Numbered from the stretch's first letter, positions 1 to 7,983 are shown. The stretch: DNA of 19,311 bases from Thermoplasmata archaeon (GCA_021797955.1 JAJZYV010000008.1:1-19311), one strand, 5' to 3'. The notes: a model not told the origin generated them from the sequence alone. A program made the numbers and translations.

Positions 1-1
1 T

Positions 2-961
2 AAGAATAAAAAAACAATTTCAACTTTTAGGGGAAACATATATCCTTCAGTATCGGCAGATTTTAGTTTGACTAAAGAAAAAATTGCATATTTTACATTT
101 ACGAACATCTCAGAACCTGCAGAAGTCTTTCAGTTAAATCTGCTGAATGGGAATTTTAAAAAAATAACCAACATTAACAGTGAACTCTTGAACACCAGAA
201 AATTCCCGTGGAAAGACGTCAGCTGGAAGTCTGAAGATGGACTGGAGATCCACGGATTCTTAAGGAATCCAGGAAACAAAAATCCACTGATGGTTATGAT
301 TCATGGCGGACCAACTGGTTCTGTTAAGGAAACCTTCTTAGACCGTTACTCTTTTCTGCTGGAAGGAAAATGGTCAATATTTATGCCAAATTTCAGAGGG
401 AGTACTGGAAAGGGTAGAAAATTCGCTGAAATGAATATGGGTGATATGGGAGGGAAGGACTTGCAGGACATTATAAGTGGTGTAAAAATGCTGGTCAGAG
501 AGGGGTACGCAAATCCTGATAAAATTGTTATTATCGGAGGATCCTACGGTGGTTTCATGGCTCAATGGGCCATCACGCAAACTGATATTTTCAAGGGAAG
601 TATAACCTTGTTTGGAATCTCAAACTGGGTTAGCTTTCATGGAACTACAAATATTCCTGAATGGGATGAAATACAATATGAAGAATCTGCTTATGCTGAT
701 GGAAAATTCCAGAAATTCTCCCCACTCAGATACGTAGAAAATATAAACTGTCCAGTTCTCATTATGCACGGAAAGGAAGATCCCTCTGTTCCAGTTTCCC
801 AGTCAATGGAGTTTTACAGGGCATTAAAGCAAAATGGAAAAGATGTAAGATTCCTTATTTTCCCAAGAGAGGGACACGGATTTATGGAAAAAAATCATAT
901 ATTGCAATCCCTAAGAGAAACTCAAACATTTTTGAATCAGATAATGGATAAATCATCTTAG
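2..961 (+). CDS. S9-family serine peptidase (acylaminoacyl-peptidase-like), 5' end outside window
   Basis: The reading frame is open from the first full codon (position 2) to the stop, so this is the C-terminal part of a longer gene; the TTG at 68 is unlikely to be the true start. Numbered from position 2, the first ~45 residues look like the last blade of the beta-propeller of prolyl-oligopeptidase-family enzymes (a SxSADFSLTKEKIAYF style strand, then SEPAEVF). The rest is an alpha/beta-hydrolase domain with the nucleophile elbow GGSYGG (Ser181), an acid in GKEDPSVP (Asp260) and the catalytic His in EGHGF (His292). HGGP, which forms the oxyanion region, is also present. Family members remove acylated residues or short peptides from peptides in the cytoplasm and are common in peptide-consuming archaea, which fits the peptide ABC importer downstream. 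The family is clear; exact specificity cannot be told. Confidence 0.9.
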   Translation, partial: KNKKTISTFRGNIYPSVSADFSLTKEKIAYFTFTNISEPAEVFQLNLLNGNFKKITNINSELLNTRKFPWKDVSWKSEDGLEIHGFLRNPGNKNPLMVMIHGGPTGSVKETFLDRYSFLLEGKWSIFMPNFRGSTGKGRKFAEMNMGDMGGKDLQDIISGVKMLVREGYANPDKIVIIGGSYGGFMAQWAITQTDIFKGSITLFGISNWVSFHGTTNIPEWDEIQYEESAYADGKFQKFSPLRYVENINCPVLIMHGKEDPSVPVSQSMEFYRALKQNGKDVRFLIFPREGHGFMEKNHILQSLRETQTFLNQIMDKSS

Positions 962-990
962 TATTTATATAAAGTCAAAGATAGAAAATA

Positions 991-1000
991 TATATAAAAT
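991..1000 (+). promoter_or_regulatory. TATA-like box for the DUF998-like gene
   Basis: TATATAAAAT is centred about 24 nt before the ATG at 1019. This spacing predicts transcription starting at or next to the start codon (a leaderless mRNA), as is common in Thermoplasmatales. Confidence 0.5.
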
Positions 1001-1018
1001 TAATTTTCATGATAGTAA

Positions 1019-1600
1019 ATGAAAAATCCTAAAATGATCAATAACAAAACCAGTGCACTAATACTGTTTATTGGTGTATCTCAGTTTTATATCTTTCTCA
1101 ATATTGCTGCCTTCTTAGTTCCAGGTTATAACCTGTCCAACAACAGTATCAGCCATCTTGGAATTGTTAGCACAGGATACATTTTCAACGCATCAATCAT
1201 TATTTTGGGCATAACGGAAATACTATCAGGAATAGGTTTTCAAAAATACAGCAGGACTCTTTCAATTTTCCTTATAATAGCAGGAATAGGATCTGCAGGG
1301 GTTGGTGTTTTCAACGAACACTTCGGATATATTCACTTAGTTTTTGCGTTACTGGCATTCCTATTTGGTTCCATTTCGTCGTATTCAGTGTTTGCTAAGA
1401 GGAGGGATGTGATGTCCGGGATATGGGCGTTTCTTGGGTCACTCTCGATATTTTCACTTGTACTATTTATGCTCACAATCATGGTCTCAAATTCATTTGA
1501 CTTAGGTCTCGGGGAAGGAGGCATTGAACGGATGATACTCATTCCAAACATAGTTTGGGCGCTGGCATTTTCAGGAAGCATGTTTTATTCTGAAAAATAA
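1019..1600 (+). CDS. DUF998-like integral membrane protein
   Basis: A 193-residue, strongly hydrophobic protein with about six predicted membrane helices. It resembles the DUF998 family: the short loop after the first helix contains NNSISHLG, followed by a second helix with FNAS, then a GVGVFNEHFGYIH segment between later helices, where the family usually has a Gly-rich turn and a His. The function of DUF998 proteins is not established. It stands alone after the peptidase, with its own TATA-like box and no ribosome binding site, so it is probably a leaderless single-gene transcript. The family call rests on motif memory only; that it is a polytopic membrane protein is certain. Confidence 0.75.
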   Translation: MKNPKMINNKTSALILFIGVSQFYIFLNIAAFLVPGYNLSNNSISHLGIVSTGYIFNASIIILGITEILSGIGFQKYSRTLSIFLIIAGIGSAGVGVFNEHFGYIHLVFALLAFLFGSISSYSVFAKRRDVMSGIWAFLGSLSIFSLVLFMLTIMVSNSFDLGLGEGGIERMILIPNIVWALAFSGSMFYSEK

Positions 1601-1645
1601 TTCCTTATGTTCCCTCAAAGAATTATTAAACATTCTTTCTATACA

Positions 1646-3325
1646 ATGACTATGCAAGAAATAAGAGAAATAAGGGCACCAAGGGGAAAAACTCTCAATG
1701 CGAGAGGATGGCAGCAGGAAGCTGCCCTGAGGCTTTTGATGAATAATCTCGATCCGGATGTAGCCATGGATCCACAAAATCTGATAGTTTATGGGGGAAA
1801 AGGAAAGGCTGCGAGAACCTGGAAGGATTTTGATGAAATTGTGAGCATGCTGAAGGAACTGTATAATGATGAAACACTGTTAATTCAATCTGGAAAACCT
1901 GTCGGAGCATTTAAAACAACAAAAGAAGCTCCAAGGGTATTGATTGTAAATGCTCAAATTGTACCAAAATTTGCAACAGATGATATTTTCTGGGAATTGG
2001 AGAGAAGGGGACTTACAATGTTTGGTCAGATGACAGCAGGTTCCTGGATCTATATAGGTAGTCAGGGTGTTCTGCAGGGGACATATGAGACATTGCATGC
2101 AATGGCAGCCAAGGATTTCAAACAGGATGACCTTTCAGGCAAATGGGTTTTGACTGCAGGACTGGGAGAAATGGGAGGAGCACAGCCACTGGCAGTAACC
2201 ATGAACAATGGTGTGGCCATTGTCGTAGAAGTTAACCAGAAAAAAATAGACAGAAGAATCAATGGAAAATACTTGGATATTCAGGCTAAGGATCTGGATG
2301 AAGCTTTAAAAATAAAGGACGAATTCGTTCAAAGACGGAAACCCATTTCTATTGGGTTACTGGGAAATGCTGCAACAATTTATAGTGAACTGGCAATAAG
2401 AGGTACTGTTCCGGATGTGGTTACAGATCAAACCGCAGCTCATGACCTAAATGTTGGATATATACCGGAGGGCTTTACCGTTGAAAGTGCAAAAAGTGAA
2501 ATGGAGAGCAATTTTGAAGAATACAGGAAAAAAGTGTATGCGTCAATTGTCAAGGAAGTCAGGGCCATTCTGAAATTCAAGGAAATGGGTTCAAAGGTAT
2601 TCGATTATGGTAACAACCTTAGAACACGGGCCAAGGAAGGGGGAGAAAGCAGGGCTTTTGAGATTCAGGGGTATGTTCCCGCCTATATCAGGGATCTGTT
2701 TGCGATCGGATCTGGTCCTTTCAGGTGGGTAGCACTTTCTGGAAACCCTGATGACATTTTCAAATTAGATAAGGCAATTTCATACGAACTTGGATATAAT
2801 GATCATCTGGTAAGATGGCTGAAACTTGCCCAGGATAAGGTAAAATTTCAGGGATTGCCAGCCAGGATATGCTATGCTGCCTATGGGGAAAGGGAGATTA
2901 TAGGCTTACTTATGAACAGGATGGTTAAAGATGGCGAACTTGAAGCACCAATTGCCATAGGAAGAGATCACCACGATACAGGTTCTGTTGCCTCTCCATA
3001 TAGAGAAACAGAAAACATGAAGGATGGAAGCGATGCTATAGCAGATTGGCCAATACTGAATGCACTCCTAAATGCAGCATCAGGTGCAACGTGGGTTTCA
3101 GTGCATCATGGCGGTGGAACAGGTATTGGCAATGCAATACATTCCGGGTTTGTGCTGGTTGCAGATGGTACAAAAGAATCTGAAGAAAAGATTAAGAGGG
3201 TTTTAAATGCAGATCCAGGCATTGGAGTCATAAGACACGCAGATGCTGGATATGAATCCTCACAAAGGTTAATCAGAAAGGGAGTAAAATTCAAATCCCC
3301 TTATTATGTACACAGCGAAAAGTAG
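1646..3325 (+). CDS. hutU: Urocanate hydratase (urocanase)
   Basis: NAD+-dependent enzyme converting urocanate to 4-imidazolone-5-propionate, the second step of histidine degradation, in the cytoplasm. I place the start at ATG 1646, which gives 559 residues and an N-terminus ([21 protein letters not shown]) matching the family; an ATG at 1607 would add 13 atypical residues, and ATG 1652 is a close alternative. Family landmarks are all present: [63 protein letters not shown] and HHGGGTGIG. The signature FQGLPARIC carries Cys409, the equivalent of the mechanistically important cysteine (about 410) of the Pseudomonas enzyme; the next residue is Tyr where bacterial enzymes have Trp. No hutH, hutI or hutG is in the window, so the rest of the pathway must be encoded elsewhere. 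Confidence 0.96.
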   Translation: MTMQEIREIRAPRGKTLNARGWQQEAALRLLMNNLDPDVAMDPQNLIVYGGKGKAARTWKDFDEIVSMLKELYNDETLLIQSGKPVGAFKTTKEAPRVLIVNAQIVPKFATDDIFWELERRGLTMFGQMTAGSWIYIGSQGVLQGTYETLHAMAAKDFKQDDLSGKWVLTAGLGEMGGAQPLAVTMNNGVAIVVEVNQKKIDRRINGKYLDIQAKDLDEALKIKDEFVQRRKPISIGLLGNAATIYSELAIRGTVPDVVTDQTAAHDLNVGYIPEGFTVESAKSEMESNFEEYRKKVYASIVKEVRAILKFKEMGSKVFDYGNNLRTRAKEGGESRAFEIQGYVPAYIRDLFAIGSGPFRWVALSGNPDDIFKLDKAISYELGYNDHLVRWLKLAQDKVKFQGLPARICYAAYGEREIIGLLMNRMVKDGELEAPIAIGRDHHDTGSVASPYRETENMKDGSDAIADWPILNALLNAASGATWVSVHHGGGTGIGNAIHSGFVLVADGTKESEEKIKRVLNADPGIGVIRHADAGYESSQRLIRKGVKFKSPYYVHSEK

Positions 3326-3383
3326 CCAAAAAGTACACTAAATCCAAATAAAATTATTTTAAGTGGAGGCGCGATATCTGATT

Positions 3384-4469
3384 ATGGCAATTAAGGGAGT
3401 ACTAATGGCAGGAGGGAGGGGGACAAGATTAAGACCCATTACCTATGCAATACCAAAACCACTGGTTCCAATTGCTGGTTTACCCTGCATGGAATATCCT
3501 ATTAAGTCTTTTTCAGAAGCAGGAATAAAGGACATAATCATTACAACTGGATACAAGTTTGAGGCCCTAATTTCAGGAGTGATAAAAATTAACCACCCCA
3601 GCCAAAATATAATATTTTCAGTTGAAAAAGAACCTGCTGGAACTGCAGGATCAATTAAACTGATAGGGGGTTTCCTCAATGACACATTCGTTGTGGCCAG
3701 TGGAGATGTCCTTGCGGATTTTTCAATCAGTGATGTTGTGAAGTCCCATTTGAAAAGTGAAGCAATAGCTACTATTGTTTTAACTAAAGTTGATGATCCA
3801 ACTCAATTTGGGATTGTGGAAACCAAAGACAAACTCGTTTCAAAGTTTCTTGAAAAGCCCTCTCAAGAGGAAGTTTTTTCAAATATGGTAAATGCGGGTA
3901 TATACGTGTTCCAGCCAGAAATATTAGAACATATACCTGAAAATCAAACATATGATTTTGCCAAGGAACTGTTTCCAAAGTTATTGAGAGAAGGAATAGG
4001 AATTAACACTTACGTTGGAACCGGGGCATGGTTGGATACAGGCAGACCAAGAGAATTAATTCTTGCAAACAAACTAATGGCCGAGAAATATGGTACAGTG
4101 ATAAGTGACCATAATATTAAGGGAAAAATGATAATGAAAGAAAAACCAGTTGGAAAGAACTTTGTAATTGAGGGCAGTTGCTACATTGGCGAAGCAGTTA
4201 AGATCGGCGAAAATGCAAAAATTTCCAATTCAACAATATATGACAATGTTTCCATAGGCGAAAATTCAGAAATAACTGACTCGATTATATTTGAAAATTG
4301 CACAATTAAGGACAAGTCAAAAATCATCAGGTCTCTATTGATGAAAAATACCTCAGTTGGAAAAGATTGTGAGGTAAGTGAAAGTGCACTGTCATCTTTT
4401 ATAAATATTCAGGACAGATCAAGAATTTATAATGTTTCGTTATCTTCTGAAAGTAATAGCCTGGATTAG
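3384..4469 (+). CDS. Sugar-1-phosphate nucleotidyltransferase with hexapeptide-repeat C-terminus (GDP-mannose pyrophosphorylase-like)
   Basis: Transfers a nucleotidyl group from an NTP to a sugar 1-phosphate, making an activated sugar for glycan or glycolipid synthesis. I prefer ATG 3384 over the upstream GTG 3363 because the family begins with a short strand (MAIKGVLMAG) directly before the nucleotide-binding motif. Residues 1-230 are the Rossmann-like transferase domain: GGRGTRLRPIT at 10-20, PKP at 24-26, EPAGTAGS at 83-90, and SGDVLAD with the probable metal ligand Asp108. NAGIYVF and GAWLDTGRPRELI follow, typical of mannose-1-phosphate guanylyltransferases and related enzymes. From ~245 to the end the I-G-E-x(3)-I-x-x-S pattern indicates left-handed beta-helix repeats. 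Base and sugar specificity (GDP-mannose, UDP- or dTDP-glucose) cannot be fixed from sequence. Its TAG overlaps the stop of the convergent gene by 4 bp. Confidence 0.88.
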   Translation: MAIKGVLMAGGRGTRLRPITYAIPKPLVPIAGLPCMEYPIKSFSEAGIKDIIITTGYKFEALISGVIKINHPSQNIIFSVEKEPAGTAGSIKLIGGFLNDTFVVASGDVLADFSISDVVKSHLKSEAIATIVLTKVDDPTQFGIVETKDKLVSKFLEKPSQEEVFSNMVNAGIYVFQPEILEHIPENQTYDFAKELFPKLLREGIGINTYVGTGAWLDTGRPRELILANKLMAEKYGTVISDHNIKGKMIMKEKPVGKNFVIEGSCYIGEAVKIGENAKISNSTIYDNVSIGENSEITDSIIFENCTIKDKSKIIRSLLMKNTSVGKDCEVSESALSSFINIQDRSRIYNVSLSSESNSLD

Positions 4470-5353
4470 AGAAAACCAGCCTTTTGGAGAATCAAAAGGT
4501 CCTCTGTCGTCAGTTGTTCTCCATTTTTAAATTTATCAAACAAAACATTAGCTTTCGTTTGGAGTTCTCCTTCTTTTTCTTTCTTTCTCGTGGCCTTGGT
4601 TTTCGCTACCATTCCACCTACGATCTTTTCAAGGTCTCTCAGATCTGTTTTCGCCTTGATAAATCCCTCATGCTCTTTTTCGGATTCCTTTGTGTATTTT
4701 ACAAACTGCTCGTGAAATTCGTCTGCTTTTTTTCTAGTTTCGTCCAGTTCCTGCAGTCCCTTGTTAATTTCCTCTCCCAGTTGATTTATGTTTTTAGAAA
4801 TACCGTCAATCTCTTTCTTGAATTGATCCACAACCTTTCTTTTTTCGGAAATTTTCTCTGAGACACCCTTCACGTTTTCGTTCTCTCTCAGTTCTCTTTC
4901 AACAACATCACGCGTCTTCTTAATTTCATTCGATAATTTTCTGATGTCCAATACCACTCTTTTCTCTTCATCTTTATTTAAGGGCTGTGTTTGTTGCATC
5001 TTTTCCAATCGTTGCAGTTCTCTCTCCTTCTTTTTTAGCTCACCAGGATCAACTCCCTGAGACTTGAAAGAATCTCTATATTTCCTCAACTCTTTTCTCA
5101 ACTCAGAAAGTTCTGCAAAATGCTCTTCTTTCTCATTCCTCAGCTTCTGAATATTCTCGATGAGCTTTCCCTTCTCATCAATTTTCTTCATAACAGCTTC
5201 TCTCATGCTCTTGGATTTCTGGTTTAACTTATCCCTCTCTTCAGCAAAGTAATGTGCCTCTTGTGACAACTCATCTCTGCGTTTGATGTGTGATTCAACA
5301 AGATTTCGTAAAACCTCTCGCTTTTGTTCTAAATCAGGAAGAACGTCACTCAT
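4466..5353 (-). CDS. Archaeal coiled-coil protein, COG1340-like
   Basis: A 295-residue, almost entirely helical, highly charged protein, rich in Lys, Glu, Arg and Asp with heptad-like hydrophobic spacing from about residue 5 to 255, and no membrane segment or catalytic motif. Features resembling the archaeal coiled-coil family COG1340 are the EERDKLNQKSKSMRE repeat-like stretch, the short break with LNKDEEKRVVLDIRKL in the middle, and a small non-coiled C-terminal tail (FDKFKNGEQLTTEDLLILQ), the most family-like segment. Proteins of this kind are found across archaea without an established function; a structural or chromosome-associated role is only a guess. It is monocistronic, convergent with the nucleotidyltransferase, and has its own upstream TATA-like sequence. 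Lys/Glu-rich coiled coils attract false SMC/Rad50 hits, and no ATPase head is present here. Confidence 0.8.
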   Translation of the reverse strand: MSDVLPDLEQKREVLRNLVESHIKRRDELSQEAHYFAEERDKLNQKSKSMREAVMKKIDEKGKLIENIQKLRNEKEEHFAELSELRKELRKYRDSFKSQGVDPGELKKKERELQRLEKMQQTQPLNKDEEKRVVLDIRKLSNEIKKTRDVVERELRENENVKGVSEKISEKRKVVDQFKKEIDGISKNINQLGEEINKGLQELDETRKKADEFHEQFVKYTKESEKEHEGFIKAKTDLRDLEKIVGGMVAKTKATRKKEKEGELQTKANVLFDKFKNGEQLTTEDLLILQKAGFL

Positions 5354-5394
5354 AATAATCAGTCTTTATAGTGATATCACCTGTATTTTTGATT

Positions 5395-5407
5395 ACAATA
5401 TATAACT
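5395..5407 (-). promoter_or_regulatory. TATA-like box for the coiled-coil gene
   Basis: On the minus strand this reads AGTTATATATTGT. A start about 26 nt downstream would give a leader of about 20 nt before ATG 5353. The GGTGAT at 5381-5376 would lie at the very 5' end of that leader, too far from the ATG for a normal ribosome binding site. Confidence 0.35.
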
Positions 5408-5454
5408 TTCGAACTTAAATCCTTTAAAAGCCAATAGATAAGCATTTTTTGAAA

Positions 5455-6081
5455 TTATTGTAGATTTAAAAGATAGCCAACAGGATCATCATTTCCATAA
5501 AGGGATCTTCCGATAATAGGGTAATCTGCACCTGCAAGTAACGCTTCCCTTATATTTCCACCCTGTGCACCAATCCCGGGGCTGAAAATTTTCAAATCTC
5601 CCTTATTTTTTGATATTTGCCTGAGCAGTTCATAATTGTTTCCAGGGGCTACTATTCCATAACAGCCAGAACTTCTGGCATCTTCCATAAGTGAAACATA
5701 GTTTTTATTTACATAAACAGAAGCGCCCGGATTACTCATCGAAACTACACCTATCACCTTTATGTCACCGGATCTTCTCGTCATGGCTTCTACAGAATCT
5801 TTACCTGTAAATAAATGACCAATAACACCCCAAGGACTCTCACTCTCGATCTGTCTCAAAATTAAATCAACAGTGTTGGGCACATCAGCAATTTTTAAGT
5901 CACATATCACTTTACCGTATTTGCCCAATTTTGATATGATACTTTTTCCGCATGAAAGAATCGTTGGCCAGTTAATCTTATAGGCGAACACATAATCTTC
6001 TATTAGTTTGGCAATATTCAATAATTTATTTTCATCAACCAAATCAAGTGAAGCGACTAGGTTATGATTCCTGTTGATCAT
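5455..6081 (-). CDS. pyrF: Orotidine 5'-phosphate decarboxylase
   Basis: Last step of UMP synthesis: decarboxylates OMP to UMP. The 208-residue TIM-barrel protein has the full catalytic set seen in archaeal enzymes: Asp12 (ASLDL), Lys35 (AYKINW), and the D-x-K-x-x-D motif in CDLKIADVPNT (Asp61, Lys63, Asp66); the phosphate-binding end is SPGIGAQGG followed by IIGRSLY. I choose ATG 6081 rather than the GTG at 6093 because a clear GGTGATT ribosome binding site lies just ahead with proper spacing and the N-terminus is then of family length. The upstream gene's TAA ends one base before this ATG, and that ribosome binding site lies inside the upstream gene's last codons, so translation of the two is coupled. 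The other pyrimidine gene in the window, pyrE, is far away on the other strand. Confidence 0.95.
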   Translation of the reverse strand: MINRNHNLVASLDLVDENKLLNIAKLIEDYVFAYKINWPTILSCGKSIISKLGKYGKVICDLKIADVPNTVDLILRQIESESPWGVIGHLFTGKDSVEAMTRRSGDIKVIGVVSMSNPGASVYVNKNYVSLMEDARSSGCYGIVAPGNNYELLRQISKNKGDLKIFSPGIGAQGGNIREALLAGADYPIIGRSLYGNDDPVGYLLNLQ

Positions 6082-6082
6082 G

Positions 6083-6667
6083 TTAATAATCACCTTTGGA
6101 AGTTATCATCTTCTTGATGCTTAAACTTCGTGGATATACCCCTATATCCTGTATCTCGTTTGCGAATGCTTTCTCTAAATCCAAGTTGGCATCTCCAACT
6201 TCAGATATGACAGTTATGTCCGTTCTGAATTTGGCAACTATATGTTTGAACAGATCATACCCCACGTGGCTAAGCTCATCTTTGTATGTCATAATTACCC
6301 TTTTAACCCTATTATCCATGATCTCTTTGAGCATTACAAAGAAACCTTTTCCTTCATCAAATGAAATGCGCGAAACCACATCCGAATATCTTGCACTGAT
6401 AGTGCTGCCATTCATGAAACACCACTGTTTTAACTTCTCGATCTGATTCTGTAGGTCAATCTTCTGTTCCGGTGTTGGTACACGTGTATACATGACTGTT
6501 CTTCTCTTTATTCCTTTGTTTAGGAACTTATAAACATCTTCTTCGTTGTAGTTATATCTCTTGTTTGGCATCACGATGTATCTTATCCTTCCATCCACTT
6601 GAGGTATCTTTTTTGATATCTGTAACAGGTTTTTAATTCTTCCTCTCTCATAGTTAATCTCATGCAC
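6083..6667 (-). CDS. Serine-recombinase-like protein lacking catalytic residues (IS607 TnpA-like, probably domesticated DNA-binding protein)
   Basis: A 194-residue protein. Residues ~10-50 resemble the MerR-type DNA-binding part of IS607-family transposases, including a GRIRY..MPNKRYNYNEEDVYKFL wing-like region. Residues ~55-155 match the resolvase catalytic fold: VMYTRV, EQKIDLQNQIEKLKQWC, a DxxSR-like segment, then VKRVIMTYKD. The nucleophile Ser that follows Y-A-R-V in active enzymes is Pro64 (YTRVPTPEQ), and the DR(L)xR pair of catalytic arginines is replaced in KDELSHVG (Glu131, His134). Strand exchange is therefore very unlikely. No TnpB partner or IS end is visible nearby. It ends 1 nt before pyrF and carries that gene's ribosome binding site, so the two form an operon. 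A DNA-binding or regulatory role is inference. The GTG at 6667 is the only usual start codon giving the full length. Confidence 0.8.
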   Translation of the reverse strand: MHEINYERGRIKNLLQISKKIPQVDGRIRYIVMPNKRYNYNEEDVYKFLNKGIKRRTVMYTRVPTPEQKIDLQNQIEKLKQWCFMNGSTISARYSDVVSRISFDEGKGFFVMLKEIMDNRVKRVIMTYKDELSHVGYDLFKHIVAKFRTDITVISEVGDANLDLEKAFANEIQDIGVYPRSLSIKKMITSKGDY

Positions 6668-6696
6668 AGTAATGATATATAGATATCAACGGAGTT

Positions 6697-6707
6697 GACT
6701 ATAAATC
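6697..6707 (-). promoter_or_regulatory. TATA-like box for the recombinase-like gene and pyrF
   Basis: The minus strand reads GATTTATAGTC, placed to give a start near 6676 and a short leader before GTG 6667. A second AT-rich candidate (TCTATATATC, around 6686-6677) lies too close to that GTG and would fit only a later start codon. Confidence 0.3.
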
Positions 6708-6742
6708 AAGGGAATTAAAATAATGCAATAACCTTTTATCAA

Positions 6743-7786
6743 TTAGGAAATTACATTTCCCTGGTCATCGCCACCGAAAACTCCAGGTCCAATGTCTCCC
6801 CCATTTCCTATTATTGAGTCTGAATCAACTCCTGTTATGACAAGGAATATTTTTACAGAATCTCCCATTTCTTCATTGATATCTGCACCAACAATGAATT
6901 CGCAGTCTTCATTCATTCGTGATAACATCTTCTTGCAGACATCATCAAATTCATCTATTGTAAAGTTGCCTCCCACAACTCTCATTAAGCAACCTTTTGC
7001 TTTTGATATATCGACTTCCATCATCTGGCTTGTCAGCGCATCATTAAGTGCAAATTCTATTCTCCTCTCTCCTCCTGATGATTCTCCCACTCCGATATAA
7101 GCAGCCCTTGAATACGAGAGAATCTTCATAAGATCAGAAAATTCAACATTAATGAGACTTGTTTCCGTGATGGTCCGTATCAATCCTGAAATCTGTTCAA
7201 CGATTTGCCTATCCGCAAGAGCGTAACTCTCCTCTTCGCTCTTTTTTCCATACAACTCTCTCAGTTTTTCATTTTTAATTAATATAACCGTATGACTGAC
7301 TTTGGTTAAATTCTGGAGTCCTATCTTTGCACTCTGTTTTCTAATTTCGCCTTCACTGTTTCTTGGCAATATTGCGAAGGAGATTACTTGAGCACCGTTT
7401 GCTCTAGCTGCCTGTGCAACAATTGGCGCACTTCCAGTTCCAGTGCCTCCTCCCATTCCAGCAATTATAAACACCAGGTCTGCATTTGCAGTAGCTCTTG
7501 CTATACTATCCTTGCTCTCGATAGCGGCATCTCTTCCTATGTTAGGATCTGCCTTCGCTCCCAAACCATGAGTCAATCGCTCACCAATTAGCATCATAAT
7601 GTCAGAATCAGTTTTATCCTTGAGGTGAGCTGCATCTGTATTGAGTGCTATAAGTCTCGCTCCAGGCACTCCAAATTTTTTAAGGTTTGTTATAGAGTTG
7701 CATCCTGCTCCACCACATCCTATAACTTTAACTCTAACCATTGCAGATTTAAGAATTTTCTCAAATTCTGGATCGTATTGCATCAT
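6743..7786 (-). CDS. ftsZ: Cell division GTPase FtsZ
   Basis: Tubulin-family GTPase that polymerises at mid-cell to drive division. From ATG 7786 the protein has 347 residues: a charged N-terminal stretch (1-16), VKVIGCGGAGCNSI (19-32) as the first nucleotide-binding loop, the tubulin signature AGMGGGTGTGSAP (109-121), and the domain linking to the GTPase-activating subunit. The T7 loop reads NVEFSDLMKI, where most FtsZ have NVDFADV, so the first acidic residue is Glu. The C-terminal tail is short and Gly/Asp-rich with no recognisable protein-binding peptide. A TTG at 7795 would add three residues, but ATG 7786 sits about 26 nt after a TATA-like box with no ribosome binding site, so a leaderless message starting there is more likely. 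It is divergent from the ABC binding-protein gene. Confidence 0.97.
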   Translation of the reverse strand: MMQYDPEFEKILKSAMVRVKVIGCGGAGCNSITNLKKFGVPGARLIALNTDAAHLKDKTDSDIMMLIGERLTHGLGAKADPNIGRDAAIESKDSIARATANADLVFIIAGMGGGTGTGSAPIVAQAARANGAQVISFAILPRNSEGEIRKQSAKIGLQNLTKVSHTVILIKNEKLRELYGKKSEEESYALADRQIVEQISGLIRTITETSLINVEFSDLMKILSYSRAAYIGVGESSGGERRIEFALNDALTSQMMEVDISKAKGCLMRVVGGNFTIDEFDDVCKKMLSRMNEDCEFIVGADINEEMGDSVKIFLVITGVDSDSIIGNGGDIGPGVFGGDDQGNVIS

Positions 7787-7807
7787 AAGGGACAATTGTC
7801 TGACAGG

Positions 7808-7817
7808 TATTTAATTT
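7808..7817 (-). promoter_or_regulatory. TATA-like box for ftsZ
   Basis: The minus strand reads AAATTAAATA, centred about 26 nt before ATG 7786, as expected for a leaderless transcript. Confidence 0.45.
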
Positions 7818-7832
7818 TTTCTATCACTAAAG

Positions 7833-7896
7833 AGTTGTTTTAATTCCATCTTAATTTTTATTAAAACACCAAACAAAAGAATAAATTTAAACAACT
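7833..7896. repeat. Imperfect inverted repeat between ftsZ and the binding-protein gene
   Basis: AGTTGTTTTAA (7833-7843) and TTTAAACAACT (7886-7896) are inverted with 10 of 11 positions matching and 42 bp between the arms. It lies between two divergent promoters and could be an operator for either gene, or chance in AT-rich DNA. Confidence 0.3.
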
Positions 7897-7972
7897 TTTG
7901 TCAATTCCGAATAATATTTAGGATTTTAAAACCATCATTGTGGACATAAAGCCGTTGCAAGAGCAATAAAGA

Positions 7973-7983
7973 TTAAATATATA
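7973..7983 (+). promoter_or_regulatory. TATA-like box for the ABC binding-protein gene
   Basis: TTAAATATATA is centred about 25 nt before ATG 8002 and no ribosome binding site precedes the ATG, so a leaderless transcript is expected. It drives the binding protein separately from the permease genes. Confidence 0.55.

Noticed and set aside
68..961. Complete small peptidase gene starting at TTG 68
   Set aside because: The frame is open to the first bases of the window and the preceding residues fit the propeller domain of S9 peptidases, so the gene starts upstream.
2680..2730. Loss of the catalytic cysteine in urocanase (LFAIG where many bacterial enzymes have LFC)
   Set aside because: The mechanistically important cysteine is in FQGLPARIC and is present (Cys409).
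4484..4861. 125-codon open frame on the plus strand, Phe/Leu-rich
   Set aside because: It is the antisense shadow of the Lys/Glu-rich coiled-coil gene, which explains its Phe/Leu composition.
6096..6446. 116-codon plus-strand open frame
   Set aside because: Antisense to the recombinase-like gene, with no homology-like pattern or start signals.
6083..6667. Active IS607-type transposon
   Set aside because: No TnpB gene or element ends nearby, and the catalytic Ser and Arg residues are replaced.
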